Part shown: one piece after another, positions 1 through 7,892 of the stretch
Layout: each line of letters starts with the position of its first letter
How positions within the stretch are numbered: the first letter of the stretch is position 1
Source of the DNA: JACRBK01 sp964427955
GTDB lineage: Bacteria; Chloroflexota; Anaerolineae; Aggregatilineales; Aggregatilineaceae
Direction: 5' to 3'
Assembly: GCA_964427955.1 (NCBI GenBank)
Contig: CAYRWY010000123.1
Coordinates: 1-13,830 of the forward strand
Length of the DNA stretch: 13,830 nucleotides
The notes under the pieces: model-generated
What the model saw: only the letters and a program-made list of their open reading frames with translations
Database searches by the model: none
What the model was told of the DNA's origin: nothing
Position numbers and translations under genes: made by a program

Positions 1-747
1 GTCCATTTTGGTCAGGATCAGACCGGTCAGCCCGACCTGCTCGTTGAAGCCCTCCGCAATCCGCACCGCTTCCTGGCCAGTCATGGCATCCGCCACCAGC
101 AGAATTTCGGCAGGCTGGGTGCGATCCCGGATGGCTTGCAGCTCGTGCATCATGTCTTCATCGATCTGAAGACGGCCTGCCGTGTCCAGGATCGCCACGG
201 TGGCATTCGCGTTTTTGGCCGCCTGCACGCCGCGCACGCAAATATCAGGTGGGGCGGCAGAGGTGCCTTCCTGGTGGATCGGGATGTTAAGCTGCTTCGC
301 CAGGGTCACAATCTGATCGACGGCTGCCGGGCGATAGGTATCGGCAGCTACCAGATATGGGCGGCGTCCTTCGCGGCGCAGCATGAGCGCCAGCTTGGCC
401 GCGGTGGTCGTCTTCCCCGACCCTTGCAGACCCACCAGCATGATGACCCGCGGCGTCGGCCCGCTCAAGTTCAGGCGGCCCGGCTGGCCCAGTGTCTCGA
501 TCAGTTCTTCGTGAACGATCTTCACGACCTGCTGGGACGGCGTCAGGCTCTTTTGAACTTCAGCGCCGATCGCGCGTTCTTTGACGCGATTGATGAAGTC
601 CTTGGCCACCTTGAGGCTGACGTCCGCTTCCAACAACGCCATCCGCACCTCGCGCATGGCATCATTGACATCAGCTTCGGTCAGCTTGCCCTTACGGCCA
701 AGCTGGTCAAAGACGTTTTGAAGTCGATCACTCAGGCTCTCAAACAT
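1..747 (-). CDS. ffh: Signal recognition particle GTPase Ffh (SRP54), C-terminus beyond the left edge
   Basis: Ffh binds the SRP RNA and signal peptides of nascent membrane proteins, and delivers ribosomes to the FtsY receptor through paired GTP hydrolysis. The 249 visible codons cover the N domain (about residues 1-90, with the typical LTEADV and ADVSLKVAK stretches) and most of the G domain. Seen are the P-loop GLQGSGKTT (106-114), DTYRPAA (136-142), DTAGR (188-192) and TKMD (246-249), where the window ends. The rest of the G domain and the methionine-rich M domain lie to the left. The start at 747 gives the usual MFESLSDRLQ opening. No strong Shine-Dalgarno is visible, only GGTTGAT next to the ATG. 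A good minus-strand promoter lies about 40 bases upstream. In many bacteria ffh is near rpsP, rimM and trmD; here trmD is upstream, separated by an opposing gene. Confidence 0.97.
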   Translation of the reverse strand, partial: MFESLSDRLQNVFDQLGRKGKLTEADVNDAMREVRMALLEADVSLKVAKDFINRVKERAIGAEVQKSLTPSQQVVKIVHEELIETLGQPGRLNLSGPTPRVIMLVGLQGSGKTTTAAKLALMLRREGRRPYLVAADTYRPAAVDQIVTLAKQLNIPIHQEGTSAAPPDICVRGVQAAKNANATVAILDTAGRLQIDEDMMHELQAIRDRTQPAEILLVADAMTGQEAVRIAEGFNEQVGLTGLILTKMD

Positions 748-785
748 ATCAACCGCGTTGCTAGTTGTCCACGATACCGGCACGA

Positions 786-814
786 ATTTTAAAGGAAAGC
801 CGGGGCGCCGTCAA
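786..814 (-). promoter_or_regulatory. Sigma70-type promoter of ffh
   Basis: Read on the minus strand there is TTGACG (814-809), a 17-base spacer, then TAAAAT (791-786). Both hexamers are one mismatch from consensus and the spacing is optimal. Transcription would begin near 779, leaving a leader of about 30 bases before the ffh ATG at 747. Confidence 0.75.
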
Positions 815-921
815 GCCATAGTCGGAGCCGGGGCCAATAGTATCACCCCCTGGCAGGAGTTGCTACATTTCCCTGACCTGCTTTAAGCTTATACACGGCG
901 CCACACTCCACAAAGGAACGG

Positions 922-1560
922 ATGATGCATAAGCTGCGGCTGGCCGACCACGCGCACGCCGATGATTACTGGTCGGGCGGCGACTACGAAATCAACCTGA
1001 GCTTCGATACCCTGCGCGACCGGCAATGGCAGCGCGCGCTGGAAGTCCTGTGGAACTATCCCGCCCTCGACGGGCCTTGCGACCCGCGTTACGTGCCCGG
1101 CAGCGCCCCCGACCGGGTCCCCCTCCTGGTGCCTGCGCCGTCGGATGCGCAGGTGCAGCACGGCACGCTGATGATCGATTCCCTGCGGGTCGGATGCCGG
1201 GTGCTGGCCACCCGGTCGCTGTTCGAGTGCCTGACGGTCCAGGTTCCGCTCGGCATGTTCGCGGAACTGCCGCCCCTCCCGGATGATCCGGCGCTGTTTC
1301 GCGTCGCCGCCCTGGACGAGCTGTTTCAGGACCTCGCGCAGGCCATTTATGAAGTCGCCCCGTTCGACCTGGCGAATCTCGGCTACCAATGCGAATGCCG
1401 CCTGGTGGCCGAACTGCAAGCCGATCCACAGTTGACCCAGGACTTCTTCAACAACGGCAGTTTTTTCGCGCGCGACGGCATCCTGGAGTCGCTGGGCGCG
1501 TGGCCGGAGGATTTCCCACTGGTGACTCCCGGCTTGCGCTGGATTCCCCCGCCGGGATGA
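922..1560 (+). CDS. Uncharacterised protein, 212 residues
   Basis: I do not recognise a family. The protein is acidic, soluble-looking and rich in Asp, Leu and Pro. It has no signal peptide, membrane segment or metal-binding cluster, and its three cysteines are scattered rather than paired. The N-terminus contains DDYWSGGDYEINLSF, and the C-terminus ends in a WIPPPG tail. AAAGGA (912-917) precedes two in-frame ATGs at 922 and 925. The spacing is 4 bases to the first and 7 to the second, so 925 may be the real start. Overlapping frames on both strands are open but are Arg/Ala/Pro-rich shadows. This frame has the better ribosome site and a balanced composition. It is the only rightward gene between ffh and trmD, and its stop lies 6 bases from the trmD stop (convergent) with no evident terminator. 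No convincing promoter was found upstream. Confidence 0.7.
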   Translation: MMHKLRLADHAHADDYWSGGDYEINLSFDTLRDRQWQRALEVLWNYPALDGPCDPRYVPGSAPDRVPLLVPAPSDAQVQHGTLMIDSLRVGCRVLATRSLFECLTVQVPLGMFAELPPLPDDPALFRVAALDELFQDLAQAIYEVAPFDLANLGYQCECRLVAELQADPQLTQDFFNNGSFFARDGILESLGAWPEDFPLVTPGLRWIPPPG

Positions 1561-1566
1561 TCCCGT

Positions 1567-2313
1567 TCAGCCGGGCAGCGGCGCGTCCGCTTCGGCCAGA
1601 TCGGCCAGGAACCACCGCTCCGCCTCGCTGAGTGCCGCCGTGATCAGCAGATCGGGACGGCGCTGCCACGTGCGCCGGATGGCCTCGCGCCGCCGCCAGG
1701 ACTCGATGGCGGTGTGATGGCCGTTCAGCAGCACGTCCGGCACCGGCATAGTCCGAAACTCCGGCGGGCGGGTGTAGTGCGGATATTCGAGCAGCCCCAT
1801 CGCATGGGAGTCCTCATCCGCGGCCCAGCGCGCGCCCAACACGCCGGGGATCAGGCGGGATACGGCATCCACCACGATCATCGCGGCCAGTTCGCCGCCG
1901 GTAATGACAAAATCGCCGATGCTGATCTCGTCGGTGACCGCCGCCTGCCGGACGCGCTCGTCTACACCTTCGTACCTGCCGCAGACGAAGATCAGGCGCG
2001 GGTGCGCGGTCAATTCCTGCGCGACTTTTTGAGTAAAGACCCGGCCCTGCGGCGTGAGCAGGATCACCGGGGCGTCCGCGTCCGAGCCGCGCACGGCCTC
2101 GACCGCCGCAAACAGCGGTTCGGGCAGCATGACCATGCCCCCGCCCCCACCATACGGGGTATCATCCACGCTGTGGTGCTTATCGGTGGCGTAGTCACGG
2201 ATGTTGTGCAGGCGGACATCCAACAGCCCATTCTCCTGAGCGCGCTTGAGAATGCTTTCCGTCAACGGACCTTCGAACATCGCCGGAAAAAGGGTTAGAA
2301 TATCGATCTGCAT
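1567..2313 (-). CDS. trmD: tRNA (guanine-37-N1)-methyltransferase TrmD
   Basis: TrmD uses S-adenosylmethionine to make m1G37 next to the anticodon of tRNAs that read CNN codons, which prevents +1 frameshifting. At 248 residues it is of normal family length. Visible signatures are MQIDILTLFPAMF at the start, DDTPYGGGGGMVM (50-62), and the SAM-binding trefoil-knot segments LTPQGR (86-91), CGRYEGVDERV (111-121) and SIGDFVITGGELAAM (131-145). The tRNA-binding and catalytic segment contains EDS (167-169) and GLLEYPHYTRP; D168 aligns with the general-base Asp169 of the E. coli enzyme. The ATG at 2313 follows GTGAGGTTCTG, a reasonable ribosome site. It is divergent from hutI (60 bases apart). The usual partners rpsP, rimM and rplS are not adjacent in this window. 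Confidence 0.97.
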   Translation of the reverse strand: MQIDILTLFPAMFEGPLTESILKRAQENGLLDVRLHNIRDYATDKHHSVDDTPYGGGGGMVMLPEPLFAAVEAVRGSDADAPVILLTPQGRVFTQKVAQELTAHPRLIFVCGRYEGVDERVRQAAVTDEISIGDFVITGGELAAMIVVDAVSRLIPGVLGARWAADEDSHAMGLLEYPHYTRPPEFRTMPVPDVLLNGHHTAIESWRRREAIRRTWQRRPDLLITAALSEAERWFLADLAEADAPLPG

Positions 2314-2373
2314 CAGAACCTCACTGTGAACTAGAATCTAAAGCGTACCAATCGTACCGGAGTTTTCAGTCTC

Positions 2374-3675
2374 ATGCGAAACCAGACCTCAGTCGATCTG
2401 CTCGTGCACCACATCGGCCAACTGTGCACCATCCCCGCGCACGCGGGCGGCCCGCAGCGCGGCCCCCGGCTCGGCGACCTGGGCGTGCTGGAAAACGCCG
2501 CAATCGCCATCCACGAGGGGCGGATCGTGGCAACCGGCCCCGAACGTGAACTGCTGAGCACCTACACCGCCGCGACGCTGCTCGACGCAGGCGGGATGCT
2601 GGTCACGCCCGGCCTGGTCGATCCGCATACGCACCTGATCTGGGCGGGAGATCGTGCCGCCGAGTTCGAGCAGCGTTTGGCCGGAGCGACCTACCAGGAG
2701 ATCATGGCGGCAGGCGGCGGGATCAGCCGCACGGTGCAAGAGACGCGCGCCGCCGATCTGGATACGCTGATCGAGCAGGCCAAACACCGGTTGGATGCCA
2801 TGTTGGCGCACGGCACGACCACTGTCGAATGCAAAACCGGCTATGGGCTGAACACCAAGACCGAAATCGTCATGCTGAACGCCATTGCCCTGCTGGACAT
2901 GGAGCATCCGGTCGATCTCGTGCCGACCTTCCTGGGGGCCCACGCCATCCCGCCGGAATACGCCGGGCGCACAGATGAGTACGTCGATCTGATCGTGAAC
3001 GAGATGCTGCCCGCCGTCGCCGCCTGGCGCGAGGATAACTGGCCGGGCGATTTATTCTGCGATGTCTTCTGCGAAGTCGGCGCCTTCGACCTGGCGCAAA
3101 CCCGGCGCATCCTGGAGGCGGCGCAGCGGCATGGGCTGGCGCTCAAAGTCCACGTCGATGAATTCGAGTCGCTGGGGGGAGCGGCATTGGCCGCCGAGTT
3201 GGGCGCAGCTTCCGCCGATCACGTCGTCGTCACGCCGGATGCCGATATCGCTGCGCTGGGTGCTTCGGACACCGTCGCCGTCTCGCTGCCGCCCACCCCC
3301 TTCGGACTGGCGCACCGCGATTATTCCCCGGCGCGCAAATTCCTGGAGGCGGACGCCGCCCTGGCCATCGCGACGGACTGCAATCCCGGCACCGCCTGGA
3401 ACGAAAATATGCAGTTGGTGATGGCCCTGGCGACCCGCTACCTGCGCCTGACTCCGGCGCAAGCCCTGGCCGCAGCCACCATCAACGCCGCCCATGCCAT
3501 TCGCCGGGGCGATCAGGTCGGCAGCCTGGAAGTTGGCAAACAGGCCGATCTGGTGATTTGGGACGTACCGAGTTATCCTCATCTCAGTTACCGTTTCGGC
3601 AGCAACCTGACCCGTGAGGTCATCAAGCGCGGCCAGACAGTTTTTGGAACGGCACGTTGTAGAGGAATTTCGTAA
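2374..3675 (+). CDS. hutI: Imidazolonepropionase HutI
   Basis: HutI hydrolyses 4-imidazolone-5-propionate to N-formimino-L-glutamate, the third step of histidine degradation, in the cytoplasm. The 433-residue amidohydrolase has the expected metal and substrate motifs: DPHTHLIWAGDR (83-94, ligands H85 and H87), KTGYGLNTKTE (154-164), TFLGAHAIPPEY (185-196), KVHVDEF (258-264, ligand H260) and ATDCNPGTAWNENM (333-346, ligand D335). The terminal SYRFGSNLTREVIKRG (405-420) is also typical. The start ATG at 2374 is preceded by CGGAG at somewhat long spacing (11 bases). A TAGAAT hexamer at 2332-2337 could be a -10 element, but I see no clear -35. No hutH, hutU or hutG accompanies it here, so the rest of the pathway must be elsewhere if complete. 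Confidence 0.95.
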   Translation: MRNQTSVDLLVHHIGQLCTIPAHAGGPQRGPRLGDLGVLENAAIAIHEGRIVATGPERELLSTYTAATLLDAGGMLVTPGLVDPHTHLIWAGDRAAEFEQRLAGATYQEIMAAGGGISRTVQETRAADLDTLIEQAKHRLDAMLAHGTTTVECKTGYGLNTKTEIVMLNAIALLDMEHPVDLVPTFLGAHAIPPEYAGRTDEYVDLIVNEMLPAVAAWREDNWPGDLFCDVFCEVGAFDLAQTRRILEAAQRHGLALKVHVDEFESLGGAALAAELGAASADHVVVTPDADIAALGASDTVAVSLPPTPFGLAHRDYSPARKFLEADAALAIATDCNPGTAWNENMQLVMALATRYLRLTPAQALAAATINAAHAIRRGDQVGSLEVGKQADLVIWDVPSYPHLSYRFGSNLTREVIKRGQTVFGTARCRGIS

Positions 3676-3765
3676 ATCTAGTGATCAAATTGGCAGATGA
3701 TCGCGTATCACTGGGTATAGGGCGAAAATAATCCTCACATAACTACATATTGCGGGTACAAATCT

Positions 3766-4344
3766 ATGGACGAAGCATTCCTGATTCGCCGTGCCCAAGA
3801 AGGCGACGAGCGTGCCGCCCGGCAGCTTTTCGACATATACCAACTCCGTACTTTCCGGCTGGCCCTGGGTTTGTTGGGCGATGAAGAAGATGCCGAGGAA
3901 GTCGCGCAGGACGCGCTAACCTACGCTTTCCTCAACATCTACCGTTATAATCCAGAATTGAGCAGCTTTAGCACCTGGGTGCACACCATCACCGTCAGCC
4001 GCGCGCGCGATAAGCGGCGGCGCAAAATCCTGCCGAGCATCTCGCTGGCCCAATGGCTCGGGATGGGCAACCAGATTCGCGATCATGCCCCTGGCCCCGA
4101 AGCCCACATCATTCGCCGCGAGACGGAAGGCGGGCTGGATGCCGCCTTGAACGACCTAAGTCCTAAACTTCGGGAAGCCATCGTATTGCGATTTTATACC
4201 GATTGCACGTATAAAGAGATGGGAGAGATTATGGGCTGCTCTCTCAATACGGCGCGGTCGCGGCTGCGACTGGCAATCGAGAAACTACGAAGCCACCTGG
4301 GAGAAGAGCAATACCGATGGCTGGCCACGGAAACTATCCGCTGA
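3766..4344 (+). CDS. ECF-type RNA polymerase sigma factor
   Basis: This 192-residue sigma70-family protein of the extracytoplasmic-function group should direct RNA polymerase to a small stress regulon. Sigma region 2 spans about residues 6-86. Region 2.2 holds DEEDAEEVAQDAL (39-51), and regions 2.3-2.4 hold FSTWVHTITVSRARDKRRR (68-86). A 40-residue linker follows, then sigma region 4 (about 127-177) with LSPKLREAIVLRFYTDCTYK and the helix-turn-helix EMGEIMGCSLNTARSRLR. There is no region 3 or 1.1, as expected for ECF factors. The ribosome site is weak (CGGG about ten bases before the ATG). The last 28 bases overlap the next gene, its likely anti-sigma factor, so the two are translationally coupled. 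No obvious ECF-type promoter (GGAAC...GTC) was seen in the 90 bases upstream, so autoregulation is not supported by the sequence. Confidence 0.93.
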   Translation: MDEAFLIRRAQEGDERAARQLFDIYQLRTFRLALGLLGDEEDAEEVAQDALTYAFLNIYRYNPELSSFSTWVHTITVSRARDKRRRKILPSISLAQWLGMGNQIRDHAPGPEAHIIRRETEGGLDAALNDLSPKLREAIVLRFYTDCTYKEMGEIMGCSLNTARSRLRLAIEKLRSHLGEEQYRWLATETIR

Positions 4345-5873
4345 ATCAGTCGCATTACGACGAAGTAACTCTGCAAGAGTACGTTCTGGGACAACTGCTG
4401 CCGGATCAGGAAGAGGAGATTCGGGAGCATCTGATCAGTTGCCCTGCGTGCCGGGCGGAGGTGACCGAGATTCAGCATTTCTGCCAGCGGCTGACCTCTG
4501 AACTCAATCACCGGCTTGACAGGGCACACCCCAAATCTCCGCTGAGTTTTGACGACATCGCAGGGAATTGGCGCAAGCCGCCCCGCCGCGTGACCTGGCA
4601 GTTCCGCTTGCAACAGGTGATCCCCGGCACGACGTCGATAGTGCTGCTGGCACTGCTGGCGCTGGCATCTCTGTTGTTTCTTTCCTCCAGCGACAGCACC
4701 GCCCTGCGAAGTCTTGAACTGACTGAGGATTACCACGGCCCGGCGGTCATGGTCGCCGCGGCCACGAACGATGGCCTGGTGATCTTGCAGCTCTCCGACT
4801 CCGACACGCGCGTGATGCATTACCTTTCGGCGGTGATCGATCCGCGTAATCTGCAATTTTCGCCGGATGGGCGTTGGCTGGCACTGCGCGATGGGCTGAC
4901 GCTCCACGTGATCGAAACCCGCAAATCGGGCGCGCATCTTCGCCTGCCCGTGACTGACGCCGCCGACTGGTCCTGGTCGCCGGACAGCACCCTGCTGGCC
5001 TACACCGACGGACGCGGACAGCTCGCAGTTCTAGATACTACCCTCAAGGCGACGCAAGTGCTGATCCCGGCTGACGAATACGCCTGGGGAATGCCGGTGT
5101 GGACGCAGGACAGCCAGCAGATTGCCTACGCGACGGCGTTTCCCCTGCCGAACAGCGGCATAACCGTGTTGCAGCAGGGACTCTGGCGCGTTCAACTGGC
5201 CAGTGCTTACCGCGTACAGGTGGCCGACAACCCCGATGCCGCCCACACCCTCCTCGTTCCCGCCGCCTGGGTGAACGTGGATGCCGCCCTGCTCGCCTGG
5301 GATGCCAGCGCCGGCCCCGCCGGGCACCTGACGACGCTGTACCGGATCGACACCAGGACGCATGGTCTCGACCACCTCGAAGACCGGTCCCTGGCGCAGG
5401 GCACACGGCTGATCTGGCCAGTCAACGACCAGGGCATCACACTGGTCACGCGCCACGAGCGGTTGGTCTCGCTAAACCTGGGGGATAAAACCCGGCAGTA
5501 CCTCCTCAACCCGGTGCCCTGGCCGCAAACCCTGGCCTGGTCTCCAAACGGGGCCTGGATGGCTTATACCGTGTCCGGTGCTGCTGAAGGCGAGGGACTG
5601 TACCTGTTTGCCACGGAAGAAGGGGAACTGCGCTCCATGCATTTGCCTGCCGGAGCCACCGAAAAATCGGTCTCCTGGGCCGGGGCGGAACATCTCTTCG
5701 TCTTCCGCCAGCGCCAGGATGGTGCCGCCACCGAACTGTGGCTGGTCTCGGTTACCACCGGCGAAATTCCGCAGCGCATCATGACCAACGTACGCATCCC
5801 GGACGCGGCGTCCGGCAGCGGGTGGCAGTGGAATGACGTGCTGGCTACTCAGATCATCCCGGCAGGCAGCTAG
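4317..5873 (+). CDS. Membrane anti-sigma factor with zinc-finger domain and extracytoplasmic TolB/WD40-like propeller
   Basis: This 518-residue protein is the probable antagonist of the overlapping ECF sigma factor. The cytoplasmic N-terminus has the ZAS-type motif H38-x3-C42-x2-C45 (HLISCPAC). In this family the motif can bind zinc and respond to thiol oxidation. A single membrane segment lies at about 103-123 (VIPGTTSIVLLALLALASLL). The remaining roughly 390 residues would be outside. They contain repeated blade-like motifs: FSPDGRWLAL (181-190), WSPDSTLLAYT (220-230), WTQDSQQIAYA (262-272) and WSPNGAWMAYT (408-418), typical of TolB/PD40 propellers. The ATG at 4317 follows GGGAGAAGAG and sits inside the sigma gene. 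The propeller could sense a ligand or envelope state, but its ligand cannot be told from sequence. It ends 4 bases from the convergent SLBB/ComEA gene, with no terminator visible. Confidence 0.88.
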   Translation: MAGHGNYPLNQSHYDEVTLQEYVLGQLLPDQEEEIREHLISCPACRAEVTEIQHFCQRLTSELNHRLDRAHPKSPLSFDDIAGNWRKPPRRVTWQFRLQQVIPGTTSIVLLALLALASLLFLSSSDSTALRSLELTEDYHGPAVMVAAATNDGLVILQLSDSDTRVMHYLSAVIDPRNLQFSPDGRWLALRDGLTLHVIETRKSGAHLRLPVTDAADWSWSPDSTLLAYTDGRGQLAVLDTTLKATQVLIPADEYAWGMPVWTQDSQQIAYATAFPLPNSGITVLQQGLWRVQLASAYRVQVADNPDAAHTLLVPAAWVNVDAALLAWDASAGPAGHLTTLYRIDTRTHGLDHLEDRSLAQGTRLIWPVNDQGITLVTRHERLVSLNLGDKTRQYLLNPVPWPQTLAWSPNGAWMAYTVSGAAEGEGLYLFATEEGELRSMHLPAGATEKSVSWAGAEHLFVFRQRQDGAATELWLVSVTTGEIPQRIMTNVRIPDAASGSGWQWNDVLATQIIPAGS

Positions 5874-5877
5874 ACAC

Positions 5878-6741
5878 TCACTCGAAGACGACCAGTTCGC
5901 GTAACGCCTCCAACTTGGCAGGACCCAGGCCAGGCACGTTATCCAGATCCGAGAGGCTGGTAAACGCCCCGTTTTGCGTGCGGTACTCCACGATGGCCTG
6001 GGCCAGCGCCGGGCCTATGCCGGGCAGCGTATCCAGCTCCTCCGCCGTCGCCGTATTGACGTTGACCACCGGCGGATGGTTGGGCGTGGGCGTTTCGATG
6101 GCATCTCCGGCCAGCGGCGGGACATACACGAGATCGCCATCGCGCAGTGCCTGGGCGAGGTTGACGAGGGACAGATTGGCGTTGGTGGTCGCCCCGCCAG
6201 CCGCCCGGATAGCATCTTCTACCCGGCTGCCGGGCGGCAGGGTGATGATCGACTCGGGTTGAGCGACTTCGCCTGTCACATAGATGGTGTAGCTGCCGGG
6301 CGTCGAAGTAATCATCTGGACGGTGGGCTGTTCCTCACCAGGTTTGAGCGTGGGAACCTGCACCTGATCCCCATCCTTGAGCACCTGGGCCAGGTTAATC
6401 CGCTCCAGGTCGGCATTGTCGAGCACCCCACCCGCTGCTGCCACGGCGTCCAGAACCCGGCTGCCATAGCCCAGGGTGGCGATGGTCTCCGGTTTCGCGA
6501 CCGCGCCCGTAATGTAGATCACGTAAGGGCCGGGCGTCGGCGTCGGCGACGGGAAAGGCGTGGACGAAGGAATCAGGGTCGGCTCAGGCGGAATGACGGT
6601 GATGGTCGCCGGTTCGGGACGGCGCATGAGCAGCACCACCACGCCCGCTATGATCGCGACCGTAATCGCCGCAAAAATCAGCGTCTTGAAGCGTTCTAGC
6701 AGGGGCGGCTGTTCGGCCCCTGAGGTATTTTGACTCTCCAC
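5878..6741 (-). CDS. Membrane-anchored protein with two SLBB domains and a ComEA-type helix-hairpin-helix DNA-binding domain
   Basis: This protein of 287 residues resembles ComEA, the surface receptor that binds incoming DNA during transformation. From the chosen start there is one membrane segment (about 21-39, IFAAITVAIIAGVVVLLM). A Pro/Thr/Ser linker follows (42-71), then SLBB domain 1 (72-131) and SLBB domain 2 (150-209). The two share GSRV-DA-xAAGG and NLAQ-LrDGD-V-VP motifs. A ComEA HhH domain closes the protein (224-284: VNVNTATAEELDTLPGIGP and NVPGLGPAKLEAL). I chose GTG at 6741 because AGGGGGAA (6751-6744) precedes it and it starts 13 bases after the upstream stop. An ATG at 6855 keeps the frame open, but its extra 38 residues are Arg-rich and overlap the neighbouring gene. 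Most ComEA proteins have one SLBB; the duplication is unusual. It is third in the kinase operon. Confidence 0.88.
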   Translation of the reverse strand: MESQNTSGAEQPPLLERFKTLIFAAITVAIIAGVVVLLMRRPEPATITVIPPEPTLIPSSTPFPSPTPTPGPYVIYITGAVAKPETIATLGYGSRVLDAVAAAGGVLDNADLERINLAQVLKDGDQVQVPTLKPGEEQPTVQMITSTPGSYTIYVTGEVAQPESIITLPPGSRVEDAIRAAGGATTNANLSLVNLAQALRDGDLVYVPPLAGDAIETPTPNHPPVVNVNTATAEELDTLPGIGPALAQAIVEYRTQNGAFTSLSDLDNVPGLGPAKLEALRELVVFE

Positions 6742-6754
6742 ACTTCCCCCTGGG

Positions 6755-7891
6755 TTAATCGCCGGTCGGCGCCGGTGCTCGCCAGCGCGGCAGTTGCACC
6801 ACCACACATGCCGTCGCATCATCGGCCTGGCACGGTTCCGCCCAGACCTGCCCATTCACCGGCTTCAAGCACGAGTGCGCCGCCGTGATCAGGCTCTGAA
6901 TGGGTCTGACCGGGCCAAAGCGAGTTGGGTCCAGGAGGGACAGAGGCTCGATCCGCTGTGCCACCTCCAACGCGGGTTCCTGGCTGCGATAGCGGATTTC
7001 GACGCGCACGGTCGGGTCCGGCAGCGTGGCCGGTACCGGGGATGTGCCGCCCTCTTTCTGCTCGGCGGGCACAGCCGGGGCGCTCGCGACGTTCGACTCC
7101 GGTAGGGCAGCGCGATCCGACAGCTTGATGGCGCTCTTCGGGGCAATGCCGGTGATCAGCGTCTCCAACAGCCGCCGGACGATGTCACGGATGGCCGGGT
7201 AACAATACACGCTCGCCGAAGACCACTGGCAGCTAATCGTCAATTCGTGCGTCGCCACCCGGCGATTGGCCGAAAAGTCATGCTCGGAAAAGGTGAGCAG
7301 CTTGTCCAGAGACAACGCCAGGGGAGCCGTCGTGAAGGGCGTGAGGACTTCTGAGCGCAGGTCTTCAAGCAACTGCTTGAGATTTTCCGTATAGCCGACC
7401 ACCGATCCCACTTCTTTGACCTGTTTGTCGGTCAGCGGACCATCGACGCCCCGGAAAACATGCCGCCCCAGGCGCACGACGCGCTCCATCACCTGCGCCA
7501 TCGAATGGCCGAGCAGGTCATCCAACCCGCATCCGACTTGCGTGGATAACTGCACCGCAAACGCAATCGCGGGATCGTCGGCCACGGGGCGCAGACGGGC
7601 GCTGACCCCGGTGCGAAACGGCAGATACGCCGGCCAGTGCGCCGGGGCGACCCCCTCGGCGGCAATCGCGCGCCAGGCATCGTTCAACCCGCGCCGCACC
7701 GGCTCGTCAGCGTATTTTTCGACCACCACCGGCCAGGACAGCCCCACGACCTGGGTGGCAGGCTGGCCCAGCGTCGTCTCCACCGTGCCGAACACCCGCT
7801 GAACTGTCCCGTCCCGATGAAGTCCCAGAAAACACACTTCAAAGGGCTTGACCCACACCCCAAACTCTTCACTACTTGCCGCACTGCTCAC
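6755..7891 (-). CDS. Degenerate sensor-kinase-like protein without ATP-binding motifs
   Basis: This protein of 378 residues starts at a GTG one base after the kinase stop codon, so translation is probably coupled. The layout mirrors the upstream kinase. There is a PAS-like N-terminus (about 12-118, VKPFEVCFLGLHRDGTVQRV onward), a helical segment like a DHp domain (about 122-200), and an ATPase-like fold remnant (about 214-370). The N-box position reads IRDIVRRLLETLITG without the key Asn. No DxGxG or GxGLGL box exists. An Ala/Pro-rich insert occupies about 264-295, and the final strand (NGQVWAEPC...VVVQLPRW) resembles the end of a HATPase_c domain. It cannot be expected to bind ATP in the usual way. 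Histidines at 129 and 144 in the helical part could be phosphoacceptors, but this is speculation. It may be a scaffold, a pseudokinase subunit, or an unrelated sensor. Confidence 0.7.
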   Translation of the reverse strand: MSSAASSEEFGVWVKPFEVCFLGLHRDGTVQRVFGTVETTLGQPATQVVGLSWPVVVEKYADEPVRRGLNDAWRAIAAEGVAPAHWPAYLPFRTGVSARLRPVADDPAIAFAVQLSTQVGCGLDDLLGHSMAQVMERVVRLGRHVFRGVDGPLTDKQVKEVGSVVGYTENLKQLLEDLRSEVLTPFTTAPLALSLDKLLTFSEHDFSANRRVATHELTISCQWSSASVYCYPAIRDIVRRLLETLITGIAPKSAIKLSDRAALPESNVASAPAVPAEQKEGGTSPVPATLPDPTVRVEIRYRSQEPALEVAQRIEPLSLLDPTRFGPVRPIQSLITAAHSCLKPVNGQVWAEPCQADDATACVVVQLPRWRAPAPTGD

Positions 7892-7892
7892 G

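Noticed and set aside
136..792. A 218-codon plus-strand frame opposite ffh
   Set aside because: It is antisense to the conserved Ffh G domain, with no recognisable motif.
3690..3721. TTGGCA and TATAGG as the promoter of the sigma factor operon
   Set aside because: The spacer is 20 bases, too long for a confident call, and no ECF-type motif is present.
6742..6855. Upstream ATG extension of the SLBB/ComEA protein
   Set aside because: The extra 38 residues are Arg/Trp-rich, overlap the preceding gene by about 100 bases and lack a ribosome site. GTG 6741 has AGGGGGAA before it.
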